Source of the DNA: JAAYJK01 sp964501655
GTDB lineage: Bacteria; Bacillota; Syntrophomonadia; Syntrophomonadales; Syntrophomonadaceae
NCBI GenBank assembly: GCA_964501655.1
Contig: CAZCTN010000007.1
Coordinates: 1-64,000 of the forward strand
Reading direction: 5' to 3'
DNA: 64,000 bases
The notes under the pieces were generated by a model that ran no database searches, was not told the DNA's origin, and saw only the letters and a program-made list of their open reading frames with translations. A program made the translations under genes and the position numbers. This document shows positions 7,719 through 16,657 of this stretch, one piece after another (the first letter of the stretch is position 1; each line of letters starts with the position of its first letter).

Positions 7719-7942
7719 TGGATAATATACAAAGTAGGAGGAGTTTTGTATCTAATAGTTGTTTGTTTGCAGCTGATTATACCAAAACACCAGCAATAAA
7801 TTTCTTATCTAATTCTAGAAAATGCAGCCTTTCCGATGCTAACCTTACAGGTCAAGTGGATCAGCAGGTACACACCTGCAGCCGTTTTCCACATCAGGAC
7901 AAAGAATCGTATCATAAAAAAGACCAATTAATCACATCCTAA
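7718..7942 (+). CDS. Doubtful small ORF with an AGGAGG upstream
   Basis: A 74-aa frame, polar and unrecognised (MDNIQSRRSF...). AGGAGG at 7699-7704 lies 13 bp before the ATG, which is longer than usual. There is no signal peptide, repeat or motif. The following 190 bp to the CoA-transferase hold no gene. Confidence 0.22.
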   Translation: MDNIQSRRSFVSNSCLFAADYTKTPAINFLSNSRKCSLSDANLTGQVDQQVHTCSRFPHQDKESYHKKDQLITS

Positions 7943-8051
7943 TGAAAATAGTTTCTATTATCGCTCAGTCTACCTGAACATAATTCCTCCAATTTCCAGT
8001 GAAAGGGGGGTCATTAGAAGAAGCTCTAACTTTTTTTATTAAATTAGGGGT

Positions 8052-8100
8052 TTGAAGAAAAAATATCAATCTACTATTTGTGCACAAAAGGTGCAATGAA
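8052..8100 (+). promoter_or_regulatory. Candidate promoter/operator of the CoA-transferase gene
   Basis: TTGAAG (8052-8057) and TATTTG (8075-8080), 17 bp apart, make a weak sigma-A-like promoter. A perfect 10-bp palindrome TTGTGCACAA (8078-8087) overlaps the -10 end. The same stretch reads GTGCAC-N5-GTGCA, an imperfect sigma-54 -24/-12 pattern lacking one conserved G. AAGGAGGG precedes the ATG at 8136. Confidence 0.3.
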
Positions 8101-8135
8101 TGATTTAATTATTTTGAAGGAGGGTTCTTTTAAGT

Positions 8136-9476
8136 ATGGGTTATATAGAGGAATATAAAAGCAAATTAGTTACTCCGGATGAGGCGGTTAAAGTGGTTAA
8201 GTCTGGAGATTGGATAGACTATGGCTCCTTTTGTGGTCAGGTTCGAGCATTGGATGAAGCCCTGGCCAAAAGAAAAGATGAGTTGGACGATGTAAAAATC
8301 TGGACTTGTGTTAATCCTTACCCAACCAAAGTCAACGAAGCTGATCCTGTCGGCGATACCTTTGTCTGGCATAGCTGGCATACTTCCGGTGCGGACCGGA
8401 AGATAACCAAGAGCGGAAAACCAGTATACTACTCATCCATAAAATACTCGGAACTTCCGCGTTATGTAAGAGAGAGAATTGTACCTCTGGATGTTGCCAT
8501 GCTGCAGGTCTGCCCCATGGATAAACACGGGTTTTTCAACTTTGGCCCCCAGGTTACTCACAGCCGGGCTGTTTGCGATGTAGCAAGCAAAATAATAGTA
8601 GAGGTAAATGAGCATCAGCCTCGCTGTTTGGGAGGCTATGAGGAGGCAGTTCATATTTCAGAGGTTGATTTCATTGTAGAGAGCAATCTGCCTCTGGCTC
8701 AGATACCGGCTCCACCCATTGCCGAAATTGACAAGAAAATTGCCGAATATATTATCGCACAAATGACTGATGGCTCCTGTGTGCAGCTGGGCATTGGAGG
8801 TATTCCCAATGCGGTTGGTATGATGATAGCTGAATCAGATCTTAAGGACCTGGGATGTCACACGGAGATGCTGGTGGATGCCTATGTATATATGGATCAA
8901 GCCGGTAAGCTGACCGGTAAAAACAAGGGGATAGATCCGGGCAAGCTGGTTTACACTTTTGCTCTGGGAACCAAGATGCTGTATGATTTCATAGACGATA
9001 ATCCTAAATGCGCATGCTATCCGGTTAACTATACCAATGAACCCTATATAGCATCGCGGAATGACCAGTTGATCACCATAAATAATGCTATCGAGGTAGA
9101 TATTTACGGTCAGTGCTGTTCCGAATCACATGGAACCCGTCACATAAGCGGCACCGGAGGACAGCTGGACTTCGTATTGGCAGGATGGCTGTCCAAAGGC
9201 GGAAAATCCTTTGTAGCCACACCGTCTGCCAATTACAAGGATGGTAAAGCGGTATCATCCAGGATAGTACCTACTCTTACCAATGGGGCCATCGTAACCG
9301 ATCCCAGATCGGTAGCTGACTATATTGTCACTGAGTTTGGCATGTATGCCATGAAGGGTATGTCAGTATGGCAGCGGGCTGAGGGATTGATCAATATATC
9401 GCATCCAGAATTCAGGGATGACTTGGTCAAAGCGGCCGAAGCTCAAGGTATCTGGAGGAAGACCAACAAGATTTAG
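8136..9476 (+). CDS. Butyryl-CoA:acetate / 4-hydroxybutyrate CoA-transferase family protein
   Basis: A 446-aa class I CoA-transferase. It transfers CoA between acyl groups through a glutamyl-CoA thioester. The catalytic Glu is probably E244 in the CHTEML segment. A GIGGIPNAVG oxyanion/CoA segment lies near residue 220, and SHGTRHISGTGGQLDFV near 331-347 matches the GGQxDF motif typical of butyryl-CoA:acetate transferases. In a syntrophic butyrate oxidiser it would activate butyrate at the expense of acetyl-CoA; the substrate is inferred. It is monocistronic, with AAGGAGGG before ATG 8136 and a strong hairpin after its stop. Confidence 0.88.
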   Translation: MGYIEEYKSKLVTPDEAVKVVKSGDWIDYGSFCGQVRALDEALAKRKDELDDVKIWTCVNPYPTKVNEADPVGDTFVWHSWHTSGADRKITKSGKPVYYSSIKYSELPRYVRERIVPLDVAMLQVCPMDKHGFFNFGPQVTHSRAVCDVASKIIVEVNEHQPRCLGGYEEAVHISEVDFIVESNLPLAQIPAPPIAEIDKKIAEYIIAQMTDGSCVQLGIGGIPNAVGMMIAESDLKDLGCHTEMLVDAYVYMDQAGKLTGKNKGIDPGKLVYTFALGTKMLYDFIDDNPKCACYPVNYTNEPYIASRNDQLITINNAIEVDIYGQCCSESHGTRHISGTGGQLDFVLAGWLSKGGKSFVATPSANYKDGKAVSSRIVPTLTNGAIVTDPRSVADYIVTEFGMYAMKGMSVWQRAEGLINISHPEFRDDLVKAAEAQGIWRKTNKI

Positions 9477-9521
9477 TAATTAAAAAGCTGGATCATAGAG
9501 GAAAATTCTGCTTATCTAAGA

Positions 9522-9547
9522 ACAGGGCCGGCTATCGCCGGCCCTGT
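9522..9547 (+). terminator. Hairpin after the CoA-transferase gene
   Basis: A perfect 11-bp GC-rich stem, ACAGGGCCGGC / GCCGGCCCTGT, with a TATC loop, 45 bp after the stop. No T-run follows, but position and strength suggest a terminator. Confidence 0.65.
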
Positions 9548-9579
9548 AACAATTATGCCAATTAAATCAGTGCCGATCA

Positions 9580-9628
9580 ACGACCTGCTGATTCTGTTAA
9601 TGGCAAGTTAACAGAACCGGCAGGTCGT
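9580..9628. repeat. Extended inverted repeat
   Basis: Outer arms ACGACCTGC (9580-9588) and GCAGGTCGT (9620-9628) flank inner arms TTCTGTTAA (9592-9600) and TTAACAGAA (9608-9616). A TGA/CCG internal loop and a 7-nt apical loop separate them, giving 18 bp of pairing in 49 nt. The remaining 9640-9830 region is AT-rich and holds no evident gene. Confidence 0.7.
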
Positions 9629-9851
9629 TCCTGGTAAGAGCGAAAATTCAGGCCGCAAAAATGACAGATATTCCTTGCGATGGCGGTTGGTAAGATCTGT
9701 TGATGCTGGTTCCCCTTGCTGCTCATTACAGGCAGTAAAGCCGCAGATTTAAGGAGCTGGGGTAGATAAAGGAAATAATTTAGTATTCCAACCCGAAATA
9801 TAATATAATAAATAACATAAATGTAAAATAATGTATGATGGAGTAATAGGA

Positions 9852-10469
9852 ATGTGGGCAGATTTTGATCGGCGCTGGCTGGCGGGGGTATTCGTTCTGC
9901 TGATACTGGCTTTTGCAGGGGGAATCAAATACCAGACGGTTACCAAAGCCGATAGCGAACAGGAACCGCTGGTAATCAAGGATCTTGGCGGTGTTGAGTC
10001 AGAGCTGGAGAGAGAAGAAGAACTTGCCTTGGTTCAGGTATATGTATGCGGGGAGGTGGAAAATCCCGGCATTTATCAGATGAAGGCAGGAGCGCGATTG
10101 CATGAAGCTGTAGAAACAGCAGGGGTGAAGGAAGGGGCCGAGCTTAAATACCTGGGTATGGCCAGGGAATTGACGGATGGGGAAACCATCGTGGTACCAG
10201 TAATTGGCGATCCCGGACTGCCGGCTCAGGAATCTATTTATAATTCTGGCAGTATGCCGGCAGCTTTGAGCAGCAGGCTCAACATCAATCAGGCCAGCGC
10301 CGAAGAAATGTCTGCCAAACTCAATGGGATAGGACCGGTTCTGGCTCAACGCATTGTAGATTACCGGACTTCCCACGGATCTTTTCAAAAAATTGAAGAT
10401 TTGCAGCAGGTTAGCGGAATAGGGGAGAAAAAATATGAGGGTATCAAGGACAGTATTTGTGTCAAATAA
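9852..10469 (+). CDS. comEA: Competence protein ComEA, DNA-binding receptor
   Basis: ComEA binds incoming DNA at the outer face of the membrane for transformation. The 205-aa product has one N-terminal membrane anchor (WLAGVFVLLILAFAGG), an SLBB domain (about residues 55-120, starting VYVCGEVENPGIY) and a C-terminal double helix-hairpin-helix domain starting LNINQASAEEM with GIGPVLAQRI and SGIGEKKYEGI. ATG 9852 is preferred because ATGGAG lies 8 bp upstream; an in-frame ATG at 9831 has no such site. comEC begins immediately after the stop. Confidence 0.93.
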   Translation: MWADFDRRWLAGVFVLLILAFAGGIKYQTVTKADSEQEPLVIKDLGGVESELEREEELALVQVYVCGEVENPGIYQMKAGARLHEAVETAGVKEGAELKYLGMARELTDGETIVVPVIGDPGLPAQESIYNSGSMPAALSSRLNINQASAEEMSAKLNGIGPVLAQRIVDYRTSHGSFQKIEDLQQVSGIGEKKYEGIKDSICVK

Positions 10470-12794
10470 TTGCTTCCATCCTCAAACATCCGGCACGATG
10501 ACCGGCAGCTATTCATGTTAAGTCCCTGGGTTGCCATCTTCTTGCTCTTTTCTGCCGGTATTGCAATCGCTTACCATGGACTGTGGTACGGATTAATTAT
10601 CATCCTGTTCCTGATGTTTACGGCCTGGCTGCGGTATCCCCAAAGGGGAAAGGAAATATCGGCTGCGCTGGTGATAGTGGGTCTGGGCTTGATCTGCTTA
10701 CAGCTCCGCTCCGCAGATGAGATAGCTGATCCGGCGGTGGCTGGAGAAGGGGTGATAAACGGGGTGATTATGGATTATCCAGTTCGCCAGGGTGATCGTA
10801 CCAGTTTCCGGCTGCAAAACAGCGCAGACAGTCCCCAACTCAAATATGTTCAGGTATACTGCCATTTTTCAGCTGATCTGAATCGGGGTGATCAGGTGAC
10901 CCTGCAGGGCAAGTTACAGGTTCCGGATAAGCCCGGTAATCCGGGAGAATTTGATTACTGTACCTACTTGAAGCATCAGCGGGTTTTCTATATTATTTCA
11001 GTAGAAGGGGAGACAGGCATAATAAATACCACACCAGTCCGGGGTATTACGCAGAAGATCAACTCCTGCCGCAGCCGGACGGAAGAGATGGTATACCGGC
11101 TTATGCCGGAGACCGAAGCTCAAATATTTCTGGGAATGCTGCTGGGAGAGAAGGAGAACATAGATCCGGATCGATATGAAGTATTCCAGAAAACCGGCAT
11201 TGTACACATATTTGCGGTAAGCGGCCTTCATATAGGAATTATAGTACTATTTCTGTCCTATTGTACTTCTCTGCTGCTGAAATCAAAAGGAATTAGGTTC
11301 TTACTGGTAATTGGCTTTCTTTTACTTTATGGCAGCCTTATCGGCTGGCCCATTTCAGTCCAGCGAGCCGTGATCATGGCCTCCCTGGCTTTGCTGGCCA
11401 ATTACCACGGGCGGCAAAATGGAGCCGGCAACTCTCTGGGCCTGGCCGGCATGTTGATAATAGTGATGGACCCGTATGCCTTGTTTACAATCTCCTTCCA
11501 GCTTTCCTTTATGGCTGCCTGGGGGCTGGTCTGCCTATATCCGGCCCTGAAAGACTACTGGCAGTATCAAAACCGGGTATGGGATATAGTATTGATCCCC
11601 CTTTGTGCCCAGCTGGCTGTAATACCACTTCTGGTTTACTATTTTAACCTGTTCAGCCCGGTAGCCTTGATCAGCAATATCATGGTCAGCTGTTTGATCG
11701 CAGCTGTGGTAATCTGCGGATTTTTAGCTTTGCTGCTGGTTTACTTCCCGCCGCTGGCAGTCCTCTTCTTGTATCCGGCTGGCTTTATGATAGAAATATT
11801 AACCAGGGCGGCGGATATTTTCGTCCGGATACCGGGGGGCTGCCTGTGGGTAAAAACCCCGGACTTGGAGACTATGGCCCTTTATTATCTGGCTCTCCTG
11901 ATGCTCCTGGCAGCCTTTTATTATTCCTGGCCTCGCCAACGAGTCTGGACTGCCTTGACGGTGCTGTCTTTAGGTATGCTCCTTATCTGTCTGCCTCCCG
12001 GCTTATTCAGGTATGGAATTCTGGAGGTGGTATTCCTGGATGTAGGTCAGGGAGATAGTATATTTATTAAGACTCCCCGGGGAAAATTTATCCTTCTGGA
12101 CGGGGGCGGCAGTCATTTCTATTCGGTTAGCGCTAAAAAGATTCTGCCCTATCTTAGGCACCGGGGAGTTAGGGAAATATACCTTATGATCAACAGCCAT
12201 CCCGACAGTGATCATCTGAAAGGCTGGACAGAAACCGCGGAGAAAATGCCCTTTCGATACGTCATGGTGCCGGCTAGTCTTTTCCAAGCGGAAGAATATG
12301 ATGAAGTAAAGGAGATAGCCCGGCAGAGAGGCGCGGAAGTCTTGGGTGCAGCTGCCGGGCAGCATATTAATATTGAGGCCGGCCTGAATATTGAGGTGCT
12401 TTATCCCCCGGCCTATATGGGGAATGGCGATTACAACCAGCAGTCGTTGGTTCTTCGCCTGGAATACGGAGACTTTTCCCTGCTGATGCCGGGAGATCTG
12501 GAGAAAGAGGGACTTGAGCAGCTGGCGGCCTCGGACCGTGTTCAACCTACCCTGCTGGTGAAGGTGCCTCATCACGGCAGCAGGGGTGCCTTGTTAGAGG
12601 ATTTCTATGAAAAGCTGGGGCCTTATGCAGCGATAATATCAGCAGGCAAAAATAACATATATGGACACCCGGCCCGGGAAGTACTGGATTACCTGGAAGA
12701 ACAGGGAATACTGGTCTTGCGAACTGATATGGATGGGGCCGTAAGCCTGGAGAGCGACGGCCAAAACCTGGTGATTGACTGCTTCAGGAGATGA
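10470..12794 (+). CDS. comEC: DNA internalization channel protein ComEC/Rec2
   Basis: A 774-aa polytopic membrane protein with three parts: an N-terminal membrane pair and OB-like domain, a central competence domain with the GIVHIFAVSGLHIG signature near residue 245, and a C-terminal metallo-beta-lactamase-like domain from about 520 with LDVGQGDS, a HPDSDHLKG metal motif and VPHHGSRG. It forms the channel for single-stranded DNA uptake, and the C-terminal domain may act as a nuclease. The TTG at 10470 abuts the comEA stop; no good ribosome binding site is visible, so coupling is likely. An internal ATG at 10515 is an alternative start. Confidence 0.94.
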   Translation: MLPSSNIRHDDRQLFMLSPWVAIFLLFSAGIAIAYHGLWYGLIIILFLMFTAWLRYPQRGKEISAALVIVGLGLICLQLRSADEIADPAVAGEGVINGVIMDYPVRQGDRTSFRLQNSADSPQLKYVQVYCHFSADLNRGDQVTLQGKLQVPDKPGNPGEFDYCTYLKHQRVFYIISVEGETGIINTTPVRGITQKINSCRSRTEEMVYRLMPETEAQIFLGMLLGEKENIDPDRYEVFQKTGIVHIFAVSGLHIGIIVLFLSYCTSLLLKSKGIRFLLVIGFLLLYGSLIGWPISVQRAVIMASLALLANYHGRQNGAGNSLGLAGMLIIVMDPYALFTISFQLSFMAAWGLVCLYPALKDYWQYQNRVWDIVLIPLCAQLAVIPLLVYYFNLFSPVALISNIMVSCLIAAVVICGFLALLLVYFPPLAVLFLYPAGFMIEILTRAADIFVRIPGGCLWVKTPDLETMALYYLALLMLLAAFYYSWPRQRVWTALTVLSLGMLLICLPPGLFRYGILEVVFLDVGQGDSIFIKTPRGKFILLDGGGSHFYSVSAKKILPYLRHRGVREIYLMINSHPDSDHLKGWTETAEKMPFRYVMVPASLFQAEEYDEVKEIARQRGAEVLGAAAGQHINIEAGLNIEVLYPPAYMGNGDYNQQSLVLRLEYGDFSLLMPGDLEKEGLEQLAASDRVQPTLLVKVPHHGSRGALLEDFYEKLGPYAAIISAGKNNIYGHPAREVLDYLEEQGILVLRTDMDGAVSLESDGQNLVIDCFRR

Positions 12795-12843
12795 CATTGT
12801 ATAGCAGAATGTATCAGAGGAATCGGCCCCTTAGCAACGATGC

Positions 12844-14169
12844 TTAAATACCGCTTCTGCGGGCTACGCGGGTAAAGGAATCCTGAACCCCGCTTTTGAG
12901 CTGGTTTTCGTCAATAGTTTTTAAGCGGCCATTTAACATCAGCACTTTCCCATCCACTATAGTGCAGTATACATCACTGGATTTGGCTTGATATACCAGT
13001 TGGGTATAGGCACTGGCCGCGTTCTGGGGGCGGGTGTGCCATCCCTCCAGATTTATTATCGCTATATCGGCCTTCTTGCCGACCTCCAGGCTGCCTATCT
13101 CTTTATCCAGCCCCATAGCCCGGGCACCGCTTAGGGTAGCCAGTTCGACCAGCGTTTCAGCCCGCATGCTAGTGGGGCCGTGCTCAGGTTTCTGTATCAG
13201 GGCCGCCAGCCGCATCTCCTGGAACATATCCAGGTTGTTGTTGCAGGGTGGGCCATCAGCACCCAGGGAGATACTGGCCCCCCGGGCCAGCAGCTCTGGA
13301 ATTCTGGCTATGCCGGAAGCCAGTTTCAGGTTAGAGGAAGGGCAGTGGGCTATATTGGTATTAGTGCTTATCAGTATATCTTTTTCTTCTTCATTAAGGT
13401 GGATGCAGTGGGCCAGAATCAGTTTATCGCTGCACATACCCAGACTGTCCAGATATTCTACGTTTCTCATCCCGGTCATCTGCTGAACCGCCGTCACCTC
13501 GGCCAGGTTTTCGGAAGCATGGGTATGGATAGGAATACGGTGCTGTCTGGAAAGCCTTTGTATTTCCAATAACAAAGCTTTCGTACAGGATAAAACAAAG
13601 CGCGGGCAAAATGCATAATGTATTCGCTGGTTATCACGGCCATCCCAATTCTTATAGAGTTCCATACTTTCATCCAGGGCATTACTGCTGCTATCAATTA
13701 GGGTGCCGGGTACCTCGGGGCCAAAATCCATCATGCATTTTCCGCCCAGATAACGTATACCGGCCCCTAGAACTGCGTCAAATATTGATTCCGTGTAGTG
13801 AACAGTTCCCATATCTATGATGGCTGTGGTGCCTGAGCGCAGGCACTCAGCACAGCCCAGCAGGGCTGAATAATAAAGGGATTCGGGATCGTGGCTGCCC
13901 TCCAGCGGCCAGATACGAAGTTTCAGCCAGTCCAGCAGTTCCATGTCATCAGCACAACCTCTAAACAAAGCCTGACACAGATGGACATGGGTCTGAATCA
14001 GGCCGGGAATTACTAGCATATCGCGGGCGTCTATAACCTGCCGGGCGAGCTCATCTATATCAGGGGAGATATCCATTATACGATCTTGCTGCACCAGGAT
14101 ATCAGCCTTGATTACTTCCCGGGCTGAATTCATAGTGACAAGGGTTCCATTCTTTATCAATAATGACAT
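12844..14169 (-). CDS. mtaD: Amidohydrolase, 5'-methylthioadenosine/S-adenosylhomocysteine deaminase family
   Basis: A 441-aa amidohydrolase of the MtaD/chlorohydrolase group. Visible signatures are the N-terminal beta-sandwich start MSLLIKNGTLVTMN, the metal-binding HVH (residues 61-63) in PGLIQTHVHLCQ, HTHASE near the middle, an AHCIHLNEEE segment with the next metal histidine, and LGADGPPCNNNLDMF with the catalytic Asp. Family members deaminate MTA, SAH or adenosine-like compounds, and the exact substrate cannot be fixed here. AGGGAGGA lies about 8 bp before ATG 14169. It is convergent with comEC and divergent from the MATE exporter. Confidence 0.88.
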   Translation of the reverse strand: MSLLIKNGTLVTMNSAREVIKADILVQQDRIMDISPDIDELARQVIDARDMLVIPGLIQTHVHLCQALFRGCADDMELLDWLKLRIWPLEGSHDPESLYYSALLGCAECLRSGTTAIIDMGTVHYTESIFDAVLGAGIRYLGGKCMMDFGPEVPGTLIDSSSNALDESMELYKNWDGRDNQRIHYAFCPRFVLSCTKALLLEIQRLSRQHRIPIHTHASENLAEVTAVQQMTGMRNVEYLDSLGMCSDKLILAHCIHLNEEEKDILISTNTNIAHCPSSNLKLASGIARIPELLARGASISLGADGPPCNNNLDMFQEMRLAALIQKPEHGPTSMRAETLVELATLSGARAMGLDKEIGSLEVGKKADIAIINLEGWHTRPQNAASAYTQLVYQAKSSDVYCTIVDGKVLMLNGRLKTIDENQLKSGVQDSFTRVARRSGI

Positions 14170-14204
14170 CTTTTTTTCCTCCCTTACTGTTACATTTGGC
14201 TTTC

Positions 14205-14221
14205 AAGGTAAATCTTACCTT
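14205..14221. promoter_or_regulatory. Palindromic operator candidate in the mtaD/MATE divergent region
   Basis: AAGGTAA (14205-14211) and TTACCTT (14215-14221) form a perfect 7-bp inverted repeat around ATC. It lies midway between two divergent starts, just upstream of a TACTAT -10-like box (14236-14241). No regulator gene is adjacent. Confidence 0.45.
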
Positions 14222-14317
14222 ATTTGATTACAACATACTATTATCAACTGTTTATTCATAGCTTTATTCAGAGGGGAGGGGATATGCATCGGGAGTAAGT
14301 ATTGTGCTGACGACAGT

Positions 14318-15718
14318 ATGCTGACCCAGGGAGTGGGTTATCTCCTGCTCCGGCTTTCGCTTCCGGCTATGGCCGGGATGATACTTTTTTCCATGTTCAG
14401 CCTGGTGGACAGCTGGTTTGTAGCCCGGTTGGGGCCGGACAACCTGGCTGCCCTGACTCTGGTGATTCCGGTGCAGGTTCTTATCACTTCTATGGCCTCA
14501 GCCACTGGAGTGGGCATCACCTCCCTGATCGGGCGTGCTTTGGGCAGCGGCCAAAGGGCTTATGCAGACAATACTGCCTGGCACGGTCTGGGATTGAGCC
14601 TGATCTATGGAGTGGTACTGCTGTTGTTGGGGTCAGCATACATGGATGAGTTGCTCCTGTTTTTTGGCTGTTCCACCGAAATACTGCTTCTCAGCAAAGG
14701 TTACATGCAGATACTTCTGGCAGGTTGTATATTTACCTTCATACCTATCATATTATGCAGTGTCATACAGGGAGAAGGAAATACTTTGATGCCGGTGCTG
14801 ATATCTCTGGTGGGGATTACCCTCAATGTAGTCCTGGATCCTATATTTATTTTCGGCCTGGGGCCGGTTAAAGCCATGGACTTAAACGGTGCGGCTTGTG
14901 CCGGGGTCCTGGCCCAGATACTGGCTACGGTTTTGGCCGGAGTGCTGGTGATTAAGAAAAAGAGGTTTCTAAGCTGGTCGAAGGTTAATTTTGCTCCCAG
15001 CGTTAAAGTGCTGGCTGATATTTACCGCGTAGGTTTCCCTACCTTGATTATGGAGCTGGCCGGGGTTCTGGTAATGGGGTATATGAACCGAATTCTGGCC
15101 GGTTTTAGCTTTACCGCTGTTGCCGCTTTGGGTATATTTCTGCGCATAAGGTCCACGATGTATATGCCGGTCTTTGGGCTGGTTCAGGCTGCTATGCCTA
15201 TAGCGGCCTTCGCTTTTGGGGCAGGAAACCTGGAACGGGTAAAAGAGACGGTTATTAAAGCCTCGGTTACAGCGTTTTGCTTTATGGTGGGCGCCTGGTA
15301 TATTATGCAGTTTCATCCTCTCGGGATCATACAGTGCTTTTCGGATGATCCAGCGCTAACTGTTCTGGGGGTTAACTGCATACGTTTAGCCGCACTTTGT
15401 GTTCCACTTATTGGGCCGGTATTAATATTAAACACCGTATTACAGGCGGTGGGACGAGGATTTACGGCTATGTTTCTGTCCCTGTGCCGGCAGCTGGTTT
15501 TTTTCCTGCCCCTGTTAATAATACTGCCCGGTGAACTGGGCCTGAACGGGGTCTGGTTGGCGTTTTCCCTATCCGAGTTGCTGGCGGCCATACTGGCCCT
15601 AGTCATCTTCGTGCGCCTGTGGCAGCAGTTGCAGAGCAAGCAAGGCAGATCGCCCTTTTTTATTCAACTGGGCTGGAGATATTTTTTTTGGCGGATTTAT
15701 ACCTGGTTAAAATGGTAG
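14318..15718 (+). CDS. MATE family multidrug/metabolite exporter
   Basis: A 466-aa integral membrane protein with about 12 hydrophobic segments in two halves. The first half has the MATE-typical pattern LSLPAMAGMILFSMFSLVDS and later SLIGRALGSGQ; the second half repeats it with FPTLIMELAGVLVMGYMNR and PIAAFAFGAGN. MATE proteins export cationic drugs or metabolites against Na+ or H+. The start is ATG 14318; the ribosome binding site is weak, so the exact N-terminus is uncertain. It is divergent from the amidohydrolase, with a palindrome between them. Confidence 0.9.
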   Translation: MLTQGVGYLLLRLSLPAMAGMILFSMFSLVDSWFVARLGPDNLAALTLVIPVQVLITSMASATGVGITSLIGRALGSGQRAYADNTAWHGLGLSLIYGVVLLLLGSAYMDELLLFFGCSTEILLLSKGYMQILLAGCIFTFIPIILCSVIQGEGNTLMPVLISLVGITLNVVLDPIFIFGLGPVKAMDLNGAACAGVLAQILATVLAGVLVIKKKRFLSWSKVNFAPSVKVLADIYRVGFPTLIMELAGVLVMGYMNRILAGFSFTAVAALGIFLRIRSTMYMPVFGLVQAAMPIAAFAFGAGNLERVKETVIKASVTAFCFMVGAWYIMQFHPLGIIQCFSDDPALTVLGVNCIRLAALCVPLIGPVLILNTVLQAVGRGFTAMFLSLCRQLVFFLPLLIILPGELGLNGVWLAFSLSELLAAILALVIFVRLWQQLQSKQGRSPFFIQLGWRYFFWRIYTWLKW

Positions 15719-15745
15719 GGAAAAGAAAGCTCCGGGTTTTATAAA

Positions 15746-16642
15746 TTACTTATAGAAATATATTCTTCCATTCTCAATCTGATATTTTAGAGATCCGGCA
15801 TGGTATAAATGGGTGATCAATGCTGCTATGGTTGAACTTAGCAGGTAGTATTCGTTAAGGTCCACCGTTATATCCTCCAGGATTATAATCTCCTCCAGCA
15901 GGTCTTCCCGGCTTTTGGGCTGGTCACTCAGATCCAGGCAGAGATCCAGGAAATGCTTTAGGGTCTGACGGTTAAGATTAATTAATCCCGGCATCTCCTC
16001 CCGGCCATATACTCTGTCTGCGTGCCCCAGCACATATTGATCATAATCCAGGTTGGACAGAATGTCATAGCTGTCCAGCTGGGCCTGTATATCCATTATG
16101 AAGGGGACCGAGTACTTCTTGAGTATTTCCGGGCTGAAAAGCGCGTCGCCGATAAAACAGACATTATCACGAGTGGCTATACCGATTTGTCCCCGGGCAT
16201 GACCGGCTAGAGAAATTATTTCAAATCTTTCATTATTAATCCTTTCAGTTCCCGGTTCCAGCAGGAAGTCCAGCTGCGGCGGTTTGCTTTTTACATAATC
16301 CCGGGATAGTTCCCGGAGGGGATTGCCTCCAAAGATATACAGGGGAAACAGATATGAGTTCCGGATAAACAGATCCGATTCCCGGGAGACATAAAAAATA
16401 CTGCCGGGAAAGTTTTCCCCGATATAAATATTGCCCCCCCAGTGATCATAGTGCTCATGACTGTTGATTACATATTTAACCGAGAGACCCCGGTCAGCCA
16501 GCAGGGAGCATATTTTCCTGGCTTCGCTGTTGTCGCTGCCGGTATCAATCAATAATGTATACTTGTCTTTAAACTGGAATACTCCTATATTGGTGGCACC
16601 AGGGATATAATAAGTATTCCCGCTGATTTTACAAAGTTCCAT
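15746..16642 (-). CDS. Metallo-beta-lactamase-fold hydrolase
   Basis: A 298-aa MBL-fold protein with the metal motif SHEHYDHWGG (HEHYDH at residues 62-67), then SLAGHARGQIG, CFIGDALFSPE and YVLGHADRVYG in the usual order, so all metal ligands appear present. Residues beyond about 210 form an extra helical tail with no clear match. Family members hydrolyse thioesters, lactones or phosphoesters, and the substrate cannot be told. It starts 15 bp after the DUF4097 lipoprotein gene, so the two form one operon. Confidence 0.82.
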   Translation of the reverse strand: MELCKISGNTYYIPGATNIGVFQFKDKYTLLIDTGSDNSEARKICSLLADRGLSVKYVINSHEHYDHWGGNIYIGENFPGSIFYVSRESDLFIRNSYLFPLYIFGGNPLRELSRDYVKSKPPQLDFLLEPGTERINNERFEIISLAGHARGQIGIATRDNVCFIGDALFSPEILKKYSVPFIMDIQAQLDSYDILSNLDYDQYVLGHADRVYGREEMPGLINLNRQTLKHFLDLCLDLSDQPKSREDLLEEIIILEDITVDLNEYYLLSSTIAALITHLYHAGSLKYQIENGRIYFYK

Positions 16643-16657
16643 ACCTTCCTCCTCTTG

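Noticed and set aside
7718..7942. Confident gene call for the 74-aa frame based on AGGAGG
   Set aside because: The spacing of 13 bp is long and the product has no recognisable feature, so it is listed only as doubtful.
8078..8096. Firm sigma-54 promoter for the CoA-transferase
   Set aside because: One of the conserved -24 GG bases is T, and no activator gene or upstream activating site is visible nearby.
13034..13820. Plus-strand frames within the amidohydrolase gene
   Set aside because: They are antisense shadows of a gene with intact catalytic motifs.
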